Source: Lepidodermella squamata (taxonomy: Eukaryota > Gastrotricha). Taken from it: 64,000 nt of DNA. The notes beneath the pieces are model-generated. The model saw only the letters and a list, made by a program, of their open reading frames with translations, was not told where the DNA came from and did not search any database. The position numbers were made by a program, and so were the translations under genes. The stretch lies in the NCBI GenBank assembly GCA_047495785.1, contig JBLDXI010000045.1:310001-374000 (forward strand). The letters are read 5' to 3'. Position 1 is the stretch's first letter. Each line of letters opens with the position of its first letter. Positions 10,655 to 22,500 of the stretch are shown in pieces.

Positions 10655-12394
10655 AATAATTCCAAAACACCCTACTTCGCGGTTTTTTCCGCATGCTTCG
10701 TATAGATACTCGAAGCTCAATATGGAGTCTTCATAAATCATCTTCACAGCCTCAAACTTGAATTTAAAAAATAAAATAAAAAATGATGAGTAAACATTTT
10801 TAATTTCTTGTCATTTCGGAACCATGGCAAAAAATAATCCTTGATTTAGTGTCATCCGATTAGCTCCCATAGGGCTGTTATGCGTCACGGCTCAACGCAA
10901 TTGAAGTTGCGCGCAGGTTGTCTTAGATTTGTAATCGCAGGTGATCAGCGTCACGCTTGCGTGGCTACAACGTAATTAAATCGGTCATCTCTGCGGTTGA
11001 TGATACTACGTTAGATTCGGATTCACTACATTACAGAGCGCAGCGCCTTATTTATATTTATTTTCCACTCTACAAGTATAACATGCGCACCTGCCCACTC
11101 GGGCGCATTATTGCATCGCACTCCTCACAAAGTGATATCGGTGTAAAATAAAAAAACGCAAAATACCTTTTACACTTAATCATCGAAATGACTCTTCTAA
11201 ACCTGATTCACACACACTGCCAGTAAATCACCGCTCGTTATTTCATGCGAACGATAAAAATCGATGATGTAAGCCGTCGCTCAGGTGCTGCGGATAATAA
11301 GATGAAATAATTATGTGCAATTATACAACACTTATTATTTGCATGCTGACTATTTTTTCTGTCTGCATAGAGAGCCGTGAAAACTGTTTGCACTTACATC
11401 ATCTGGCGAATTTTCTTAATTTTATTTCAATAATCATAGCATAGCTCGGCGTATAATATATAGGAAGTTGAATTAATTTTTATCGACGATTTTCGTTTTT
11501 TTTTGCCAACGGCCGTGTCTCGTGACTTGACCACTTGCAGTCGTCAAAAGTGCCTCGGGCAATCAGCGACAAAAGAATTGTTTCAAGTATCATCCTAATC
11601 AAATTATCATTTCCGCCTTCAACAATAGCGTATTACACTATCACTTGGCTGAAGTCCATTTCATATTTTATTTGAATAAGTATTGAACAGCTAGGTAGTT
11701 TAACCTGCAAGAAAGTCACGTTCTATAAGATGCATCAGGTATCCGATTTCGTTTAGCTTTTCGCGTGAAGTTTCGATAGAAATGCTGCTTTAATCTTTAT
11801 GCTTAATATTTAGTAATCCAAGCAAAAAATCGGTGTTTTTGGCTCGTATGGCTTCATCATGATGTGTTTATTTTGCCGTTTAATTAAGGTTTCGCGTGTG
11901 AAATCACTCGGGCCCATCTCGGACATTTCAACGTTGTAGAAAACTCTAAGGACTTCCACCATGTGGATTTTCCTGATAGGAAATCAATTTCTTTTTAAAC
12001 AAGTTCAAATTCTTGCCTTGCTACTTCCTATATCGATATTAGGCCGTTATGTCTTACAAGTCCGATTTTACCGGTAGTGATTTCTTGTACTTCGCACGGC
12101 ATAAGAGCGCCCACTCGTGTACGGGATACTAACTACTCCAAGCTGAAAAGCTGTCGCTATAATATTTATCTATTCATATGCATCGATTGGTTCGCTAGCA
12201 GCTGCGAGGTTGAGGCGACTCGAATTCGAGGGAGCAAATATTGATAGGAGACTCATCATCAACGGCACAGTTGTCGAAAAGAAATTTCCATTTTTTTCGC
12301 CCATACTTATAGTATTGGCTTTTATACATCACTTTTCAACAATTTGAAGGATCCTCAAATTCTTGAGGGTTGGAAGACAGGTGTCCGTTCAACC
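10655..12394. other. Intergenic region
   Basis: Nothing coding is supported here. The region is AT-rich, with no long repeat that I can see. It separates the two membrane-protein genes and presumably holds the 3' end of the first and the promoter of the second. Confidence 0.4.
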
Positions 12395-12402
12395 TATATA
12401 AA
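12395..12402 (+). promoter_or_regulatory. TATA box of the 12451 gene
   Basis: TATATAAA lies 56 bp upstream of the ATG at 12451, a plausible distance for a short 5' untranslated region. A tttttcactag acceptor-like site sits between them, so a trans-splice or 5' intron is an alternative. Confidence 0.5.
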
Positions 12403-12450
12403 GGAGTTTTTTGTCCCTTTTTCACTAGAAAAATCGCAGATTTTATTTAA

Positions 12451-15400
12451 ATGTCATTTTCGCCCTCAAAATCGGCATATCAGCGGCGGTTCGCGAATGT
12501 GAATGATCAGTTTGCTGAGGAAGGTTTCTCGGCACCAACTATTGATGGGGATCAGCCAACGGCCGATGCTCTATTCAGCAGTGGCGCCGCTCAGGCCTAC
12601 ACGGGTTACAGCCCTCAAAAGCCCCAACAACCCGCCTCGAATTACATACCAAACAGCGTGGCCATTCTACCGATGTTGGGCTGTTTACTGTTAGCCTGTG
12701 TTGTCGTTTACCTCCTCATCAGTTATTTCCGCCACATGAACGAGGCCTTTAGCCGAAATGCGGCTGGAAATCGGCCGACCAACTGCTTTTACAACTGCTG
12801 TTCAATCCGGAGAAGCGCGGGCGGCGACGCCAAGGAATCAGCGCCGTTGAACCCGAAGTCGCAGAGCGTCACAGCGACCCGGGCTCCTTTAATTTTAGAA
12901 ATCAAAGCGTCACTGTCTCGTGATAAGTTATCCGGTACAATGTCTCGGGACAACACGTTAGACCGGCTATTCATGCCGTTGTTAGATCCGGCGAATTTGA
13001 AGCGAATTTGCCAGAATAACAGCCATCACCGCCCGCCGGCCATCTACTACGGCAACAATTATCACACGTTTGATTTCCCATCGCCGCACGGCACGATGCC
13101 GCCTGCCTCTTTGAACCTGCCTATCCCAACTGTGCGTATTCAAAGTCAGACACCGCCCGCTTCCCCGTTCCGCCAAAGCGTCGATGTTGAGGATGATGGG
13201 CGTCAAGCGGTGGCGACAAATGACAAATCTACCTCGAAATTTTCAATTAGTGATATCGTCAATAGAGACGCGCCTCTAGCAGGTGCAGAGGAAGAGTTTG
13301 AGCAAGAAGTCGCCGCAGCTCCCGTCGCAAACGTAAGGCAGAATTTAAAAAGCTCAATATTCACTAAAATTACCTAAGGTTCCAGCCCTAAAATTGGCGT
13401 CCTAAAAAATTTTTCTGATCTTTTTTCGGCCTTTTCATTGATAATGATCGGTCCTACAACTCTTTGATTTTTTTATTTTAGTCTAAGGTATGTACAAGGA
13501 TTCAAAATTTGCTTCCAAGACAGTTGATATCGGAAAAATCACTGATTTGTAAAATCAATACTTGGAATCGATATCGGCTCTGCAGGCCGAATTATGATAC
13601 TTAAATTGACCCCTCATATCGCAAAATACGTGTAACAATGAGATCTATAGCTTAGGCCTTTAATTTAATGCTGGGACCTTTAATTTAGAGTCTCCACTTG
13701 ACACACTCAAATCGCGAAAAATTATTTTTCTAATATTTTCAGAAGTCGCAACCACACCTGGCTTTGAATCTCTCAAATTCACCGGAATTATCCCTAGACT
13801 CATTAGTAACTCAAGCGAGGCCTGTGGAGAACAGCGCAGATTTGGAGCGATCTTGCCGGTTGGCTAGCAATGGATTTCTGTTGACATCCCCTCCGGCAGG
13901 TCGTCGGAAGCAGACAATTTCGTCCGAAGGCTACGGCAGTATGCAATCAACGGTTCAGACACCTGTTTCGGTGCCGAATTCTGTGAAATCTCCTGTTGCC
14001 GAGCGGTGGTCGAACGGTTCGCATTCGGCGGCGAATGGCCATCCTACGGCTTTAGCCCTCATGACTCCGCTGCACGAGGATATATTTCCGAGCAGCCCGG
14101 CAACATCGAAAATAACGTCTTTAACCAGCCCAAAAAGAACAGGTACGATTCCTAATTTTATATATTTATTTTTAGAATAATAGCTAATTATTATATTTTT
14201 AGTTGCGGTTTTAGAGAAATTTCAAGCACTATCACTTATATCAAGTTATACGGGTGGATCAATTTATCATATTTCTGCCATTTTCAGCTAATTTAAGAAG
14301 ATTCTCATTAGTCATTACTTGCATAAGATAATCATTGAAAGTACCGCAGATTGGATCGAAAAAATCGATCGCCTTATATTTTCAAGCTTTAGGTAAACTG
14401 AGTGGAAGTTGGACTCAGAATTAAGTCTAAAATTATATTACAGCAATTATAAAAAACTCCCAGCAGTCGGAAAATTTAAATATTTGGTTAGGATTATATC
14501 GAGCTACGAAGAATGAACTAGGATTCGCACAGAAAAGCGCACAGAAATTTATGAAAAACATTAAAACGGGATATTGAATGAGTGAACTTTTTCACTTTTT
14601 CTTGGGCATCCTTCTATTCCGTAATCATCCTCTATCGGGACAGGGCTTGAACAGGTTCAATTCTGGGCGACAGAATCCGATTTTAATTCCAAGCATGAAA
14701 ACTGTCCGAGGTTGAGGGTGATTGAGGTTGAGGTCATCGCCATATGTGTCCCATAATTTTGCTCTGCCGAAAGCCGCCGTGATATTAAACCACCTACATT
14801 CGGTTACACCTTTGTTCATCCGCTTGAAGCGGCGAGTCTCCCCAATAATAAAAGTACTTCCTATACAAAGAAATTCTATTGCACGCAATTTTTTTTAAGC
14901 TGGATTATATTTTCGATAGGTATTTCATATCCATCGCCTCAGGGGTTACCTTTAATGAAAAGGACTTACGTCATTGCAAAGCGTCGTATAAGCCGCGAAA
15001 GTAAATCATAAAATTGTAGTACATAATTCATCCTAATTCCTTGTAATTAGCACTCGCAAATCGAAACGATTATTGTGCCTTGATTTCGGTCCGCAATTCA
15101 ATGCTGAATGAATCATTCCTAATATAATATATTACTCAAGAATTCCTACTAATTAAGCTCTGTTTTTAGCAACCTTGTCTCAAGAGGCCGTTGTCGATGA
15201 CGACCAGCAATCCTCAGTCGGGTCTTACTTCTCGCACGGCTCAGCGAGCGGAACCGGCGAAGGCGAAACCGCAAGTTCGGCGAGCAGTCTCGTCGGATCG
15301 CGAACTAATCACACGGACGTGCACCGAACTACAACCGCCATGCTACAACGCGTCTTCCAGCAAATATCAGACGAAGCCAACGGAAATGCCCAGGCGCCGA

Positions 15401-16284
15401 AAAGTCAGGCCCGTTACTCGGATCAAGATTTGCTTGACGAATCGAAGAGTGGGAGAAGCTCCATCGTTCGACGGGTCAGCGATCGGTTTCTTCAAATTCC
15501 CAACTCTTCGCAAGACTGGCCGAAAACGTCACCGGTTACGTCGCCGATGAGTGACTGCGCGTTATTATCGCCATTCAGCGGGTCATCGCCCGTCACGCCT
15601 CAATCGCCAACGTCAGACTTAGGACCGCCCGGGTTTATAGGCTTGAACGGTCGTAGGCTATCAGCCCCATATCCGGACGTATGGCAACGTTCGAAAAGTT
15701 ACGACTACAGCAATGACGTACTCACGAGGATGAATTGGAAAATGGAACTAAGCGCGCCGAGTTTACGCAAAAATGGCGACTCGAGTAAGATGATATACGA
15801 AGAGCTGCCCGAGCCCGAGCAGAGCCGGTACGACAGATCTCACCCGAGTTATCACCGGCGAAGTTGCTACGTCGGTAGTAGCAAACAGCCTGTTGCTATT
15901 CCACGGAATTTCCAGATGCAACAAACTCTCAACGCGCATATTCAACAATTTCTACCGTCGCATCACAAAAGCCTCGACGCTCAAACGTCGCTAGGCCAGC
16001 CGTTGCCGTCGCCGGCGCCGACGTCAATTCAGGAGTCGTTGCGGTTGAAGCAGGAGCAGAGTCTGGAGATCAGGCGGAAGATGAAGGAAGCTCAGGCGCA
16101 ACGGGCCAGGGCAATGAGCCGGCGGCGCAATTCAGGCGTGCCGGCTTCCTCGGTGCCGGAGGAATTTGCGCTGAATTACAAACATGCGCGCGCTGGCCGG
16201 GCCGTGTTCGATGTGACTGGCGAGCGGACAACTGGAACACGCGTGCATATGATGCGCCTAGTCAGCATGAACAAAAAAATATGA
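12451..16284 (+). CDS. Single-pass membrane protein with long Ser/Pro-rich tail (three exons)
   Basis: Exons 12451..13332, 13743..14142 and 15170..16284 join in phase (donors GTAAGG and GTACGA; acceptors ATTTTCAG and TTTTTAG) to give 798 residues. One membrane segment lies at about residues 69-92 (AILPMLGCLLLACVVVYLLI), with no signal peptide. It is followed by a Cys-containing basic stretch and a long low-complexity Ser/Pro tail. The last 80 or so residues are rich in Arg, Lys and Gln and predicted helical (QSLEIRRKMKEAQAQRARAM), possibly a coiled coil. The family is unknown to me. The plan resembles the gene at 9290. The final 245 bp of coding sequence are repeated almost exactly at 58967-59210. 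The first intron contains a dispersed repeat (13525-13577). Confidence 0.78.
13525..13577. repeat. Dispersed intronic repeat, copy in the 12451 gene
   Basis: The core ggaaaaatcactgatttgta followed by tacttggaatcgatatcggc is shared, with one mismatch, with 52192-52241 in an NSD intron. Part of it is found inverted near 8205-8226. Confidence 0.65.
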
Positions 16285-16349
16285 AGATCAAAAAATCTGA
16301 TAAAATACTACAATTATTCTCTATGTATTATTTTCGAATCACGCGGCAA

Positions 16350-16545
16350 TAAAATTTTCTAATTTTTCTACTTCTTTCGAGTGACTTTTTTTGATGGTCT
16401 AAACCGGACGGTTTTCAGCGGCTCCTGCAGACGTTTTTGCTGGTTTTTAGACCGGATTAAACCGGACGCATAGTTCAGGCACTGTCTCAATAATCCGGTT
16501 TACAGCATTTCTCTTTATAAATGTACGTGATTTTTGGTACTCGAA
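16350..16545. repeat. About 200-bp direct repeat, member 1
   Basis: Starts at ataaaattttctaattttt, contains ctaaaccggacggttttc and catagttcaggcactgtctc, and ends at ttttggtactcgaa. The same order of words recurs at 17388-17602, 59271-59457 and 60970-61128. A pair therefore flanks about 0.9-1.5 kb in each duplicated block, which may be a solo or non-autonomous element. Confidence 0.7.
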
Positions 16546-17387
16546 CCATTAATATTAATCATAAAAACGTACATAAAATCAATTACTAAATGATTAGGTA
16601 CCGTGCGCTGTCCTTTAATTTTTGAAGGCTATTCTTGGAAAAATTAAATGTTCAATTAGGCGAGATTGCTTCATAATTAGCCTTTTAACATTTTTAAGAC
16701 AGGTAGAACCCAGCAACATCTATTTCCGGCCTGCCGTATAAGTCGGTATTTACGGGCTTATATTGTATAATATTCAGAATTCAGACACTAATATAACACT
16801 AGTCCTACAATTCAGGAAATATATAACTGCGTAATAAAATAAACTGAGAGTCTCACATGACGGACCAGGTGTTTCATAAATTACCCCAGGCAACAATGAC
16901 TAAAATGTGCTGGCTATAATGCACTTGGGCGAAGAAATGCTGTCGTCGAAATATTTTTGTCACCGACCTATAAAGCCTACCAATACTGTATTTGTTCCTA
17001 TAGCAGCCCGCACTACTCAAATGTCAGCCTTAAAATTTTGAAAAATTCAAAAAACTAATTTTGGGAGAAGCCTTCATTTTTCGCGTTTCCGAACCGATCC
17101 CTCAGCCTTGGGCTACTTATCGAACTTTAGCAAACTATTTATCAACACATTTTGTCGGGTTTTCTTCGGTGAAATCGCGGATAAACTATGGGAAAAGCTT
17201 CGATTCGGGGAAACACTTGAATTTTGAGCTAAAAAAATCAGTGGCGCAACTTATGGTAGACACTATAAGCAGCAAAAGTCATATTCGTGGAAACTAGACA
17301 AGCTACAAAAGCGAAGTTATGTTGATCGCTGTATCATTTACTTCCAAGACCGCCGAACCAGATTCAATTCAAAAAGGTATAAGATTA

Positions 17388-17602
17388 AATAAAATTTTCT
17401 AATTTTTCTACTTTTTGAGTGATTCTTGATTGAATTTTTTTTGCGATGGAGTCGTCTAAACCGGACGGTTTTCGGCTCTTGCAGAAGGTTTTGCTGGTCC
17501 GATGGTCGTTTTTAGACCGGATTAAACTGGACGCATAGTTCAGGCACTGTCTCAATAATCCGATTTTTCATTATAAATGTACGTGATTTTTTGGTACTCG
17601 AA
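17388..17602. repeat. About 200-bp direct repeat, member 2
   Basis: Second member of the pair described at 16350, with the same ends and internal words but several small insertions and deletions. It lies just upstream of the promoter of the eight-cysteine peptide gene. Confidence 0.7.
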
Positions 17603-17723
17603 ATGGCTTGGACCCCTGTTACGTATACTCATATACATCACACGGCTTTTGAGTTTGTCATTGTGGTTGAGTATATTATTGGGCAATTTTCCAACTACAT
17701 ATTATCCCGAGTGCGATCACAGC

Positions 17724-17731
17724 TATAAATA
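17724..17731 (+). promoter_or_regulatory. TATA box of the cysteine-rich peptide gene
   Basis: TATAAATA sits 78 bp upstream of the ATG and is conserved in copy 2 (61243-61250). Confidence 0.6.
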
Positions 17732-17801
17732 CTTGTTTCACCGCAGAGTGTAGAGTGCAGCTTTATTCACAAAACATTCGTAACCTTTATAACTTGCTAA
17801 A

Positions 17802-18051
17802 ATGTCTCTTGGAGCATCGAAGGTTTTCATGGCGGCCGTTCTTCTGGCGTTCATTTTGATCGCCTTCATGGCAGAGCCCGCAGCCGCGTGTCAAAAACTG
17901 TTCTGGCATTGCGGGAAAGATTACGCTCCATGCTGCGGCAGCATGTAAGTTTTTTGTTTACCTCGACTGTGTCCCATCTACAATTTGCTCTTTTTTCTTC
18001 AATAGGCAGTGTAAGTGTGTTGGCGATTTGTGTACCTGCGAATTGATTTGA
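17802..18051 (+). CDS. Secreted eight-cysteine knottin-like peptide, copy 1
   Basis: Exons 17802..17944 and 18006..18051 encode 62 residues (donor GTAAGT, acceptor CAATAG). The first 29 or so residues form a clear signal peptide: a short basic start, a hydrophobic run AAVLLAFILIAF and a small-residue cleavage site AAA just before the first Cys. The mature peptide of about 33 residues has eight Cys spaced C-X6-C-X6-CC-X4-C-X-C-X4-C-X-C. This spacing is known from four-disulfide inhibitor-cystine-knot peptides, including arachnid neurotoxins and some agouti-like and antimicrobial peptides. Function cannot be told from spacing alone; venom, defence or signalling roles are all possible. No propeptide is seen. 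A closely similar copy lies at 61325. Confidence 0.82.
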
Positions 18052-19548
18052 CCAATTGTCATTCAATATGTCACATGGTCCAAGGCGGACAATTCGTTGA
18101 GACCTGTCGATTCACTTCAAAATGCTACGGCAACAAAACACTGTATATCCTACCAAAATTGCCTTGTCATGAAGTAGTTATTACATATTTGTTACTTAAT
18201 CCGCACCGGCCATGGATTGGGCTTGGGGCGCGACAATTCATTTACACACCTTGTAAATCAAAATAAACAACTGTAACTGCTTACCAGTATTATTTTCTAT
18301 ATAAATGCCTGTGTGATTTATTTCAGCTCAGCACCCGGTTGTCAGCAGGTTTATTATTCAACACTTTAGGTAAAACGTGAAATGCATAGAGATGGTGAAA
18401 TGAGATAGAATTATCTAACAACTAGATATCATCTATCAGAGGAATTTTTCTAATTATTTCAATGCAAATCACGCGATTTTTTAAATTTTTCATTTTTTCA
18501 TTTACTTTTATAATGCGCGCATTTTTCATTTTTGTAATTCAATCAGAACGCGCGTCATACGAACAGAATAACAACCGTGACCTGTTCGTTTTCGGGTTTC
18601 GGTCGTAACATTGAATGTGTATGTAGATAACATATAAAACAGAAATAAGTATGCCGTTTTTTCAAGGCGCATCATTTGGTGCGTTAAAATATTCGTTCAA
18701 GCCCCAAAAATCCAAAATAGTGCCAAAAACACCTCTTATAGTTATTTATCAAGATTTTTCAGCCTAAAACGTAACATGTTTATCTGATAAGGGGTATAAA
18801 ACCTATACCGTACTTGTTTCTATCATTATATTATCATGGTCGATCATGAGCGATTGGGCTACTATTGGAACGGTAGTATACGGTATTATCCATATACTCC
18901 CCGGAATCGGAATCGGGGCACCTGATTACCCCTAGATAAATAGTTCCCAAAGTATAGGATCGCCTCAATCGATAATCGATAAAATCGGTAATAGGTAATC
19001 GATATCGAAAATGTGAGCAAATAGCTCCTATTATTAGGGTACGCTTTAAGCGGAGAATTAATATAGCTCACACACAAATCACCTGAATATCGCATCGCTG
19101 GAAATATATAATGGTTCATCGATTTTCGATTATCGAAAGTGAAGGCATGGACAGGGTAATATGATGTTGAAAAGTTGGTGTAAAATATAATCGTGTAAAA
19201 TACCGAAAATTAACGAACAATTTATAAACGAGTTTGTCGGGTTTTCTTCACTGAAATCGTCGATAAATCATATAAATCATAAATCATAGCTTCGATTGGG
19301 GGAAATTCTTGAATTTTACGCCAAAACTCAGTTGCACAACTTTGTACCAGCAGCAAAATTCATGTTAAAAAACGCATTTATATTGATCGCTGTATCATTT
19401 ACTTCCATTAAAAGGCCGCCGATCCAGAATCAAATAAAAAAGGTAAGATAACATTCAAAAAACATTCAAGCGGACGCAGAGAAATTGAATTTTCCAAGTC
19501 ATTACAATAATATAGGAAAGCGAGATCAGATGTCTATCGAATGAGTCA
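18052..19548. other. Intergenic region of duplicated block 1
   Basis: No gene is supported. It contains short runs rich in atcgat and tcgataatcg (18955-19010). 18325-18925 is absent from copy 2 and may be an insertion. Polyadenylation signals for the peptide gene are seen near 18263 (aataaa). Confidence 0.45.
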
Positions 19549-22500
19549 TCAAAATCGTGCAATTTGATCAATAGCTAAAGACTGCCGATGTTGGCACGTG
19601 ACACTGTCGCATTTCGAGCATTTATAAAATATCGTCTCATCAACTGTTTTGATTCTGCAAAGTTGTATCATTCTGTCATTGGAACAGCCGACATCCGGTT
19701 CTTTCGAAATTTCCGATTTCCGGCGACTATTCTGGCCATTATTGTCACAATGACTTAGTAGAGGAGATGTGTTATTGTCACCCGCATTCGTCGTTGTAGT
19801 TCGTCGAGGGATAAAATCGGTTGTAACAAAACTATTCTGCCGATGCCGACAGCCCAGTAATACCAGCATCGATTTCCGGATATCAGGCATTCTCAAACAA
19901 TATATCACCTTAGAATTGAATAAAAAAGTCAAATTTCTGATTCAATTGTTGAGGGTGTGACTTACAGGATCGATGACCGAGTTGAGGTGAAGAAATGCCA
20001 GGGCAATGCATAAATATTTGTTGAAAAACTGGTGAGCCGAAGCCAGGGTGTCTTCACTATTGAGCAAATACCCGACGAGCGGCGACCAGCACAGCAGGCA
20101 GGATAAAACTAGAAGCCCTGTTGTGAAAAAGCCACGGAACCGAGTTCGAGGGATCAGCTCGAAACCGCTAGATGCGCTACGATGGACCCTGTTCTTCTCT
20201 TGGAAAATCAGAGTTTGCTCCGCCAGTCGCATGTGGTGAAGTTGAGCCTAATAAATAGAGAAAATTGTCTAAAGATGCACAATTTTTGAATTTTTGAAAA
20301 AATCCCGAGAAATTCCGAAAATTACCAAACGAGTTAATTTTAAATGTATTGGGTAAATCGTGAATAAAGAATTAGGAAATTTCAAAAATTGTTACATTTT
20401 TTGCAAACAGTCTTTTCTTTTGGGACACGCTGTACATTTCAAAACTTGGCACCAAACGCTAAGTATGCGAAATGTCATTTTTTCGAATGATTTTGTTGGA
20501 GTGTGCTCTTAACGATGATGATAGGGCCTTCTACAAAAAATTACCAAGAATTCTTCAGTCATCTATTAGGATTTTTAATAGGGTCTAAATATTTGAACCC
20601 CTCTGCTAGATTTGAGATTCCAGCACTTAATTTTTCTCAATTCTTTGAGATCTCGGCTTTTTCTTGATTCTTGATTGATACTGTTTCATTCTACAGCAGA
20701 TATTCATCTAATCCTCCAAGTGCTCACTTCGAGGTCCTCTCAAACATACACTCTAGCAGTTTTACGGCTGGGCGGTAAGCTTCTTGCTTTATAGCTGGCC
20801 TGAGATTGCGATTGAACCGGTTCCAGCTGAAGAAACAAGTTACTGTCCGCGTTGCTGGTGTAATGAACAGAAGGCGATGGTAAGTTGTGATGGTTGTCAA
20901 ACGTGGTTCTTTCATTGAAGCTTTATTGAATGACGATGAGAGAGAGAGAGCGAAAACTTGCCAGAACGCCACTCTGAACAGTATCGGAGTATTGCATGCG
21001 TTTACGTTTACCGACGATTTTGGTGTCAACGGAACGAAGAAAGCGATCATCTGAGCCTCCTTGAGCTAATGACTGACGATTTCGTGCGAATTGCTTGTCT
21101 ATTAGACCCGCAGTTCAAGGGGTCTTATCTTGATGCAGATCTTACAGGGCGATCAATCAAGGCCGAGTAGGACTTCGAAGACATTATCACTACTATGTTG
21201 CAAGAAGCCACTGTTCAAATGAAAATACAAGCGAAGGCGGCTAAGAATATTTTCCCAAGCTCAGGCCAAGCAGCAACGCGACTACAATCGTCGGCATAAT
21301 ACAGGTCGAGCCTTCAAAGTCCATAAACACGAGGCGCCCCACGATTCTATGACCCGTTAACACCTGAATTCCCGAAACAGGAAACGTATCTACCACCAAC
21401 TGTAGCTAATTGAAAACAAAAATCGCGAGCCTAACCCAGCCAATTGTCATTTAATCCTCCGAGTGCTCTGAAGAAACATAACGTCTCACTTCGGGCTTCT
21501 CTCAAACATACACTGCTCTAACAGTTTCCAACGAACCAATCGACGAAATAAAAGGTTACATCGACGCACGATATGTCTCTTCGTCTGAAGCGTGTTGGCG
21601 AATACTGTCATACCCGATGGAGGAACAGTATCCTAATGTCGTCCGCTTGGATGTTCATCTTCCCAAAGAGCAAAACGTTTATTTCAATCCAATGCAGCAG
21701 TTGCAGCTTAACGATCGGCTTGCCGAGTCAACGCTCACTGCTTGGTTTCGCTACAACGCCAGCCATAACGACTCCCATCACGTCAAATACATGGATTTCC
21801 CTGGCAGTCACACTTACGACGATAAAAAGTGAGTTTGGACTAAGCGAAAGCGGGCCCCTGACCCTGCTGGGTTAATACCCTGTGGCCGAATGTACCAGGT
21901 ATCGCCAACGGCTGGAGAACTATATTACCTGCGGCTCCTTCTACTTCAGTTGCCGTGTTGCCGCTGTTACCCTAATTGCTTTTATCAATTTTTATCATAG
22001 ACGCCAGTCAAAGACGATTGATGTCCTGAAAATCTCTTTCTTCCGTTACCGCTACCTGAAAAATGTATGAATCATCTCTAATCTTTAGACTCATTTTTAA
22101 ATATTTCATGATCATATAACCATGATCGAAGCGAAATTTTCCTATGACACGGACACTCTGCTGGTCGATGTGACAACGCCATCGATCGCCGAGTTGCAGC
22201 AGGTCGCAATCGACCTGCTGCATTTCATTATTCCCAACAAAACTTCCCGCTGGTGTTCAAATATTTTGACGGCTCAGATTGGCTTACAGCTTACAGCCGT
22301 GAAGGATGCAACTTTTTTATTCGCTGTTTCTTATGAAAAAAGCATCTATTTTTTTAATTGAGCCTTTCTTGAAATTTGCGCTTTCTCGAACCAACCAAAG
22401 AAATTAGAGGTTATTTGCGCCTAAAAAGTGGTCGCCCAATGGAATACTTCTAAATGCGATTCTTGGGTGAGTTGAATATACGGATATTTGGCCACCCTGC

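Larger units (their letters stand above)
16041..19842. repeat. Segmental duplication, copy 1
   Basis: This block aligns with 58967-64000 in the same order and orientation: the last 245 bp of the membrane-protein gene, noncoding DNA, the eight-cysteine peptide gene, more noncoding DNA and the last exon of the GPCR gene. Copy 1 has 18325-18925 without a counterpart. Copy 2 has two insertions (59937-60377 and about 62000-63220). The alignment stops only because the window ends, so the true block extends further. Confidence 0.9.

Noticed and set aside
12393-12404. Possible CArg (SRF) box at cctatataaagg
   Set aside because: The spacing between CC and GG is eight A/T bases instead of six; it reads better as a TATA box.
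17866-18266. Frames of 66 and 83 residues across the cysteine-rich peptide gene, also found in copy 2
   Set aside because: They are conserved between copies only because the whole block is duplicated; one is antisense to the peptide exons and the other starts within exon 2 in another frame.
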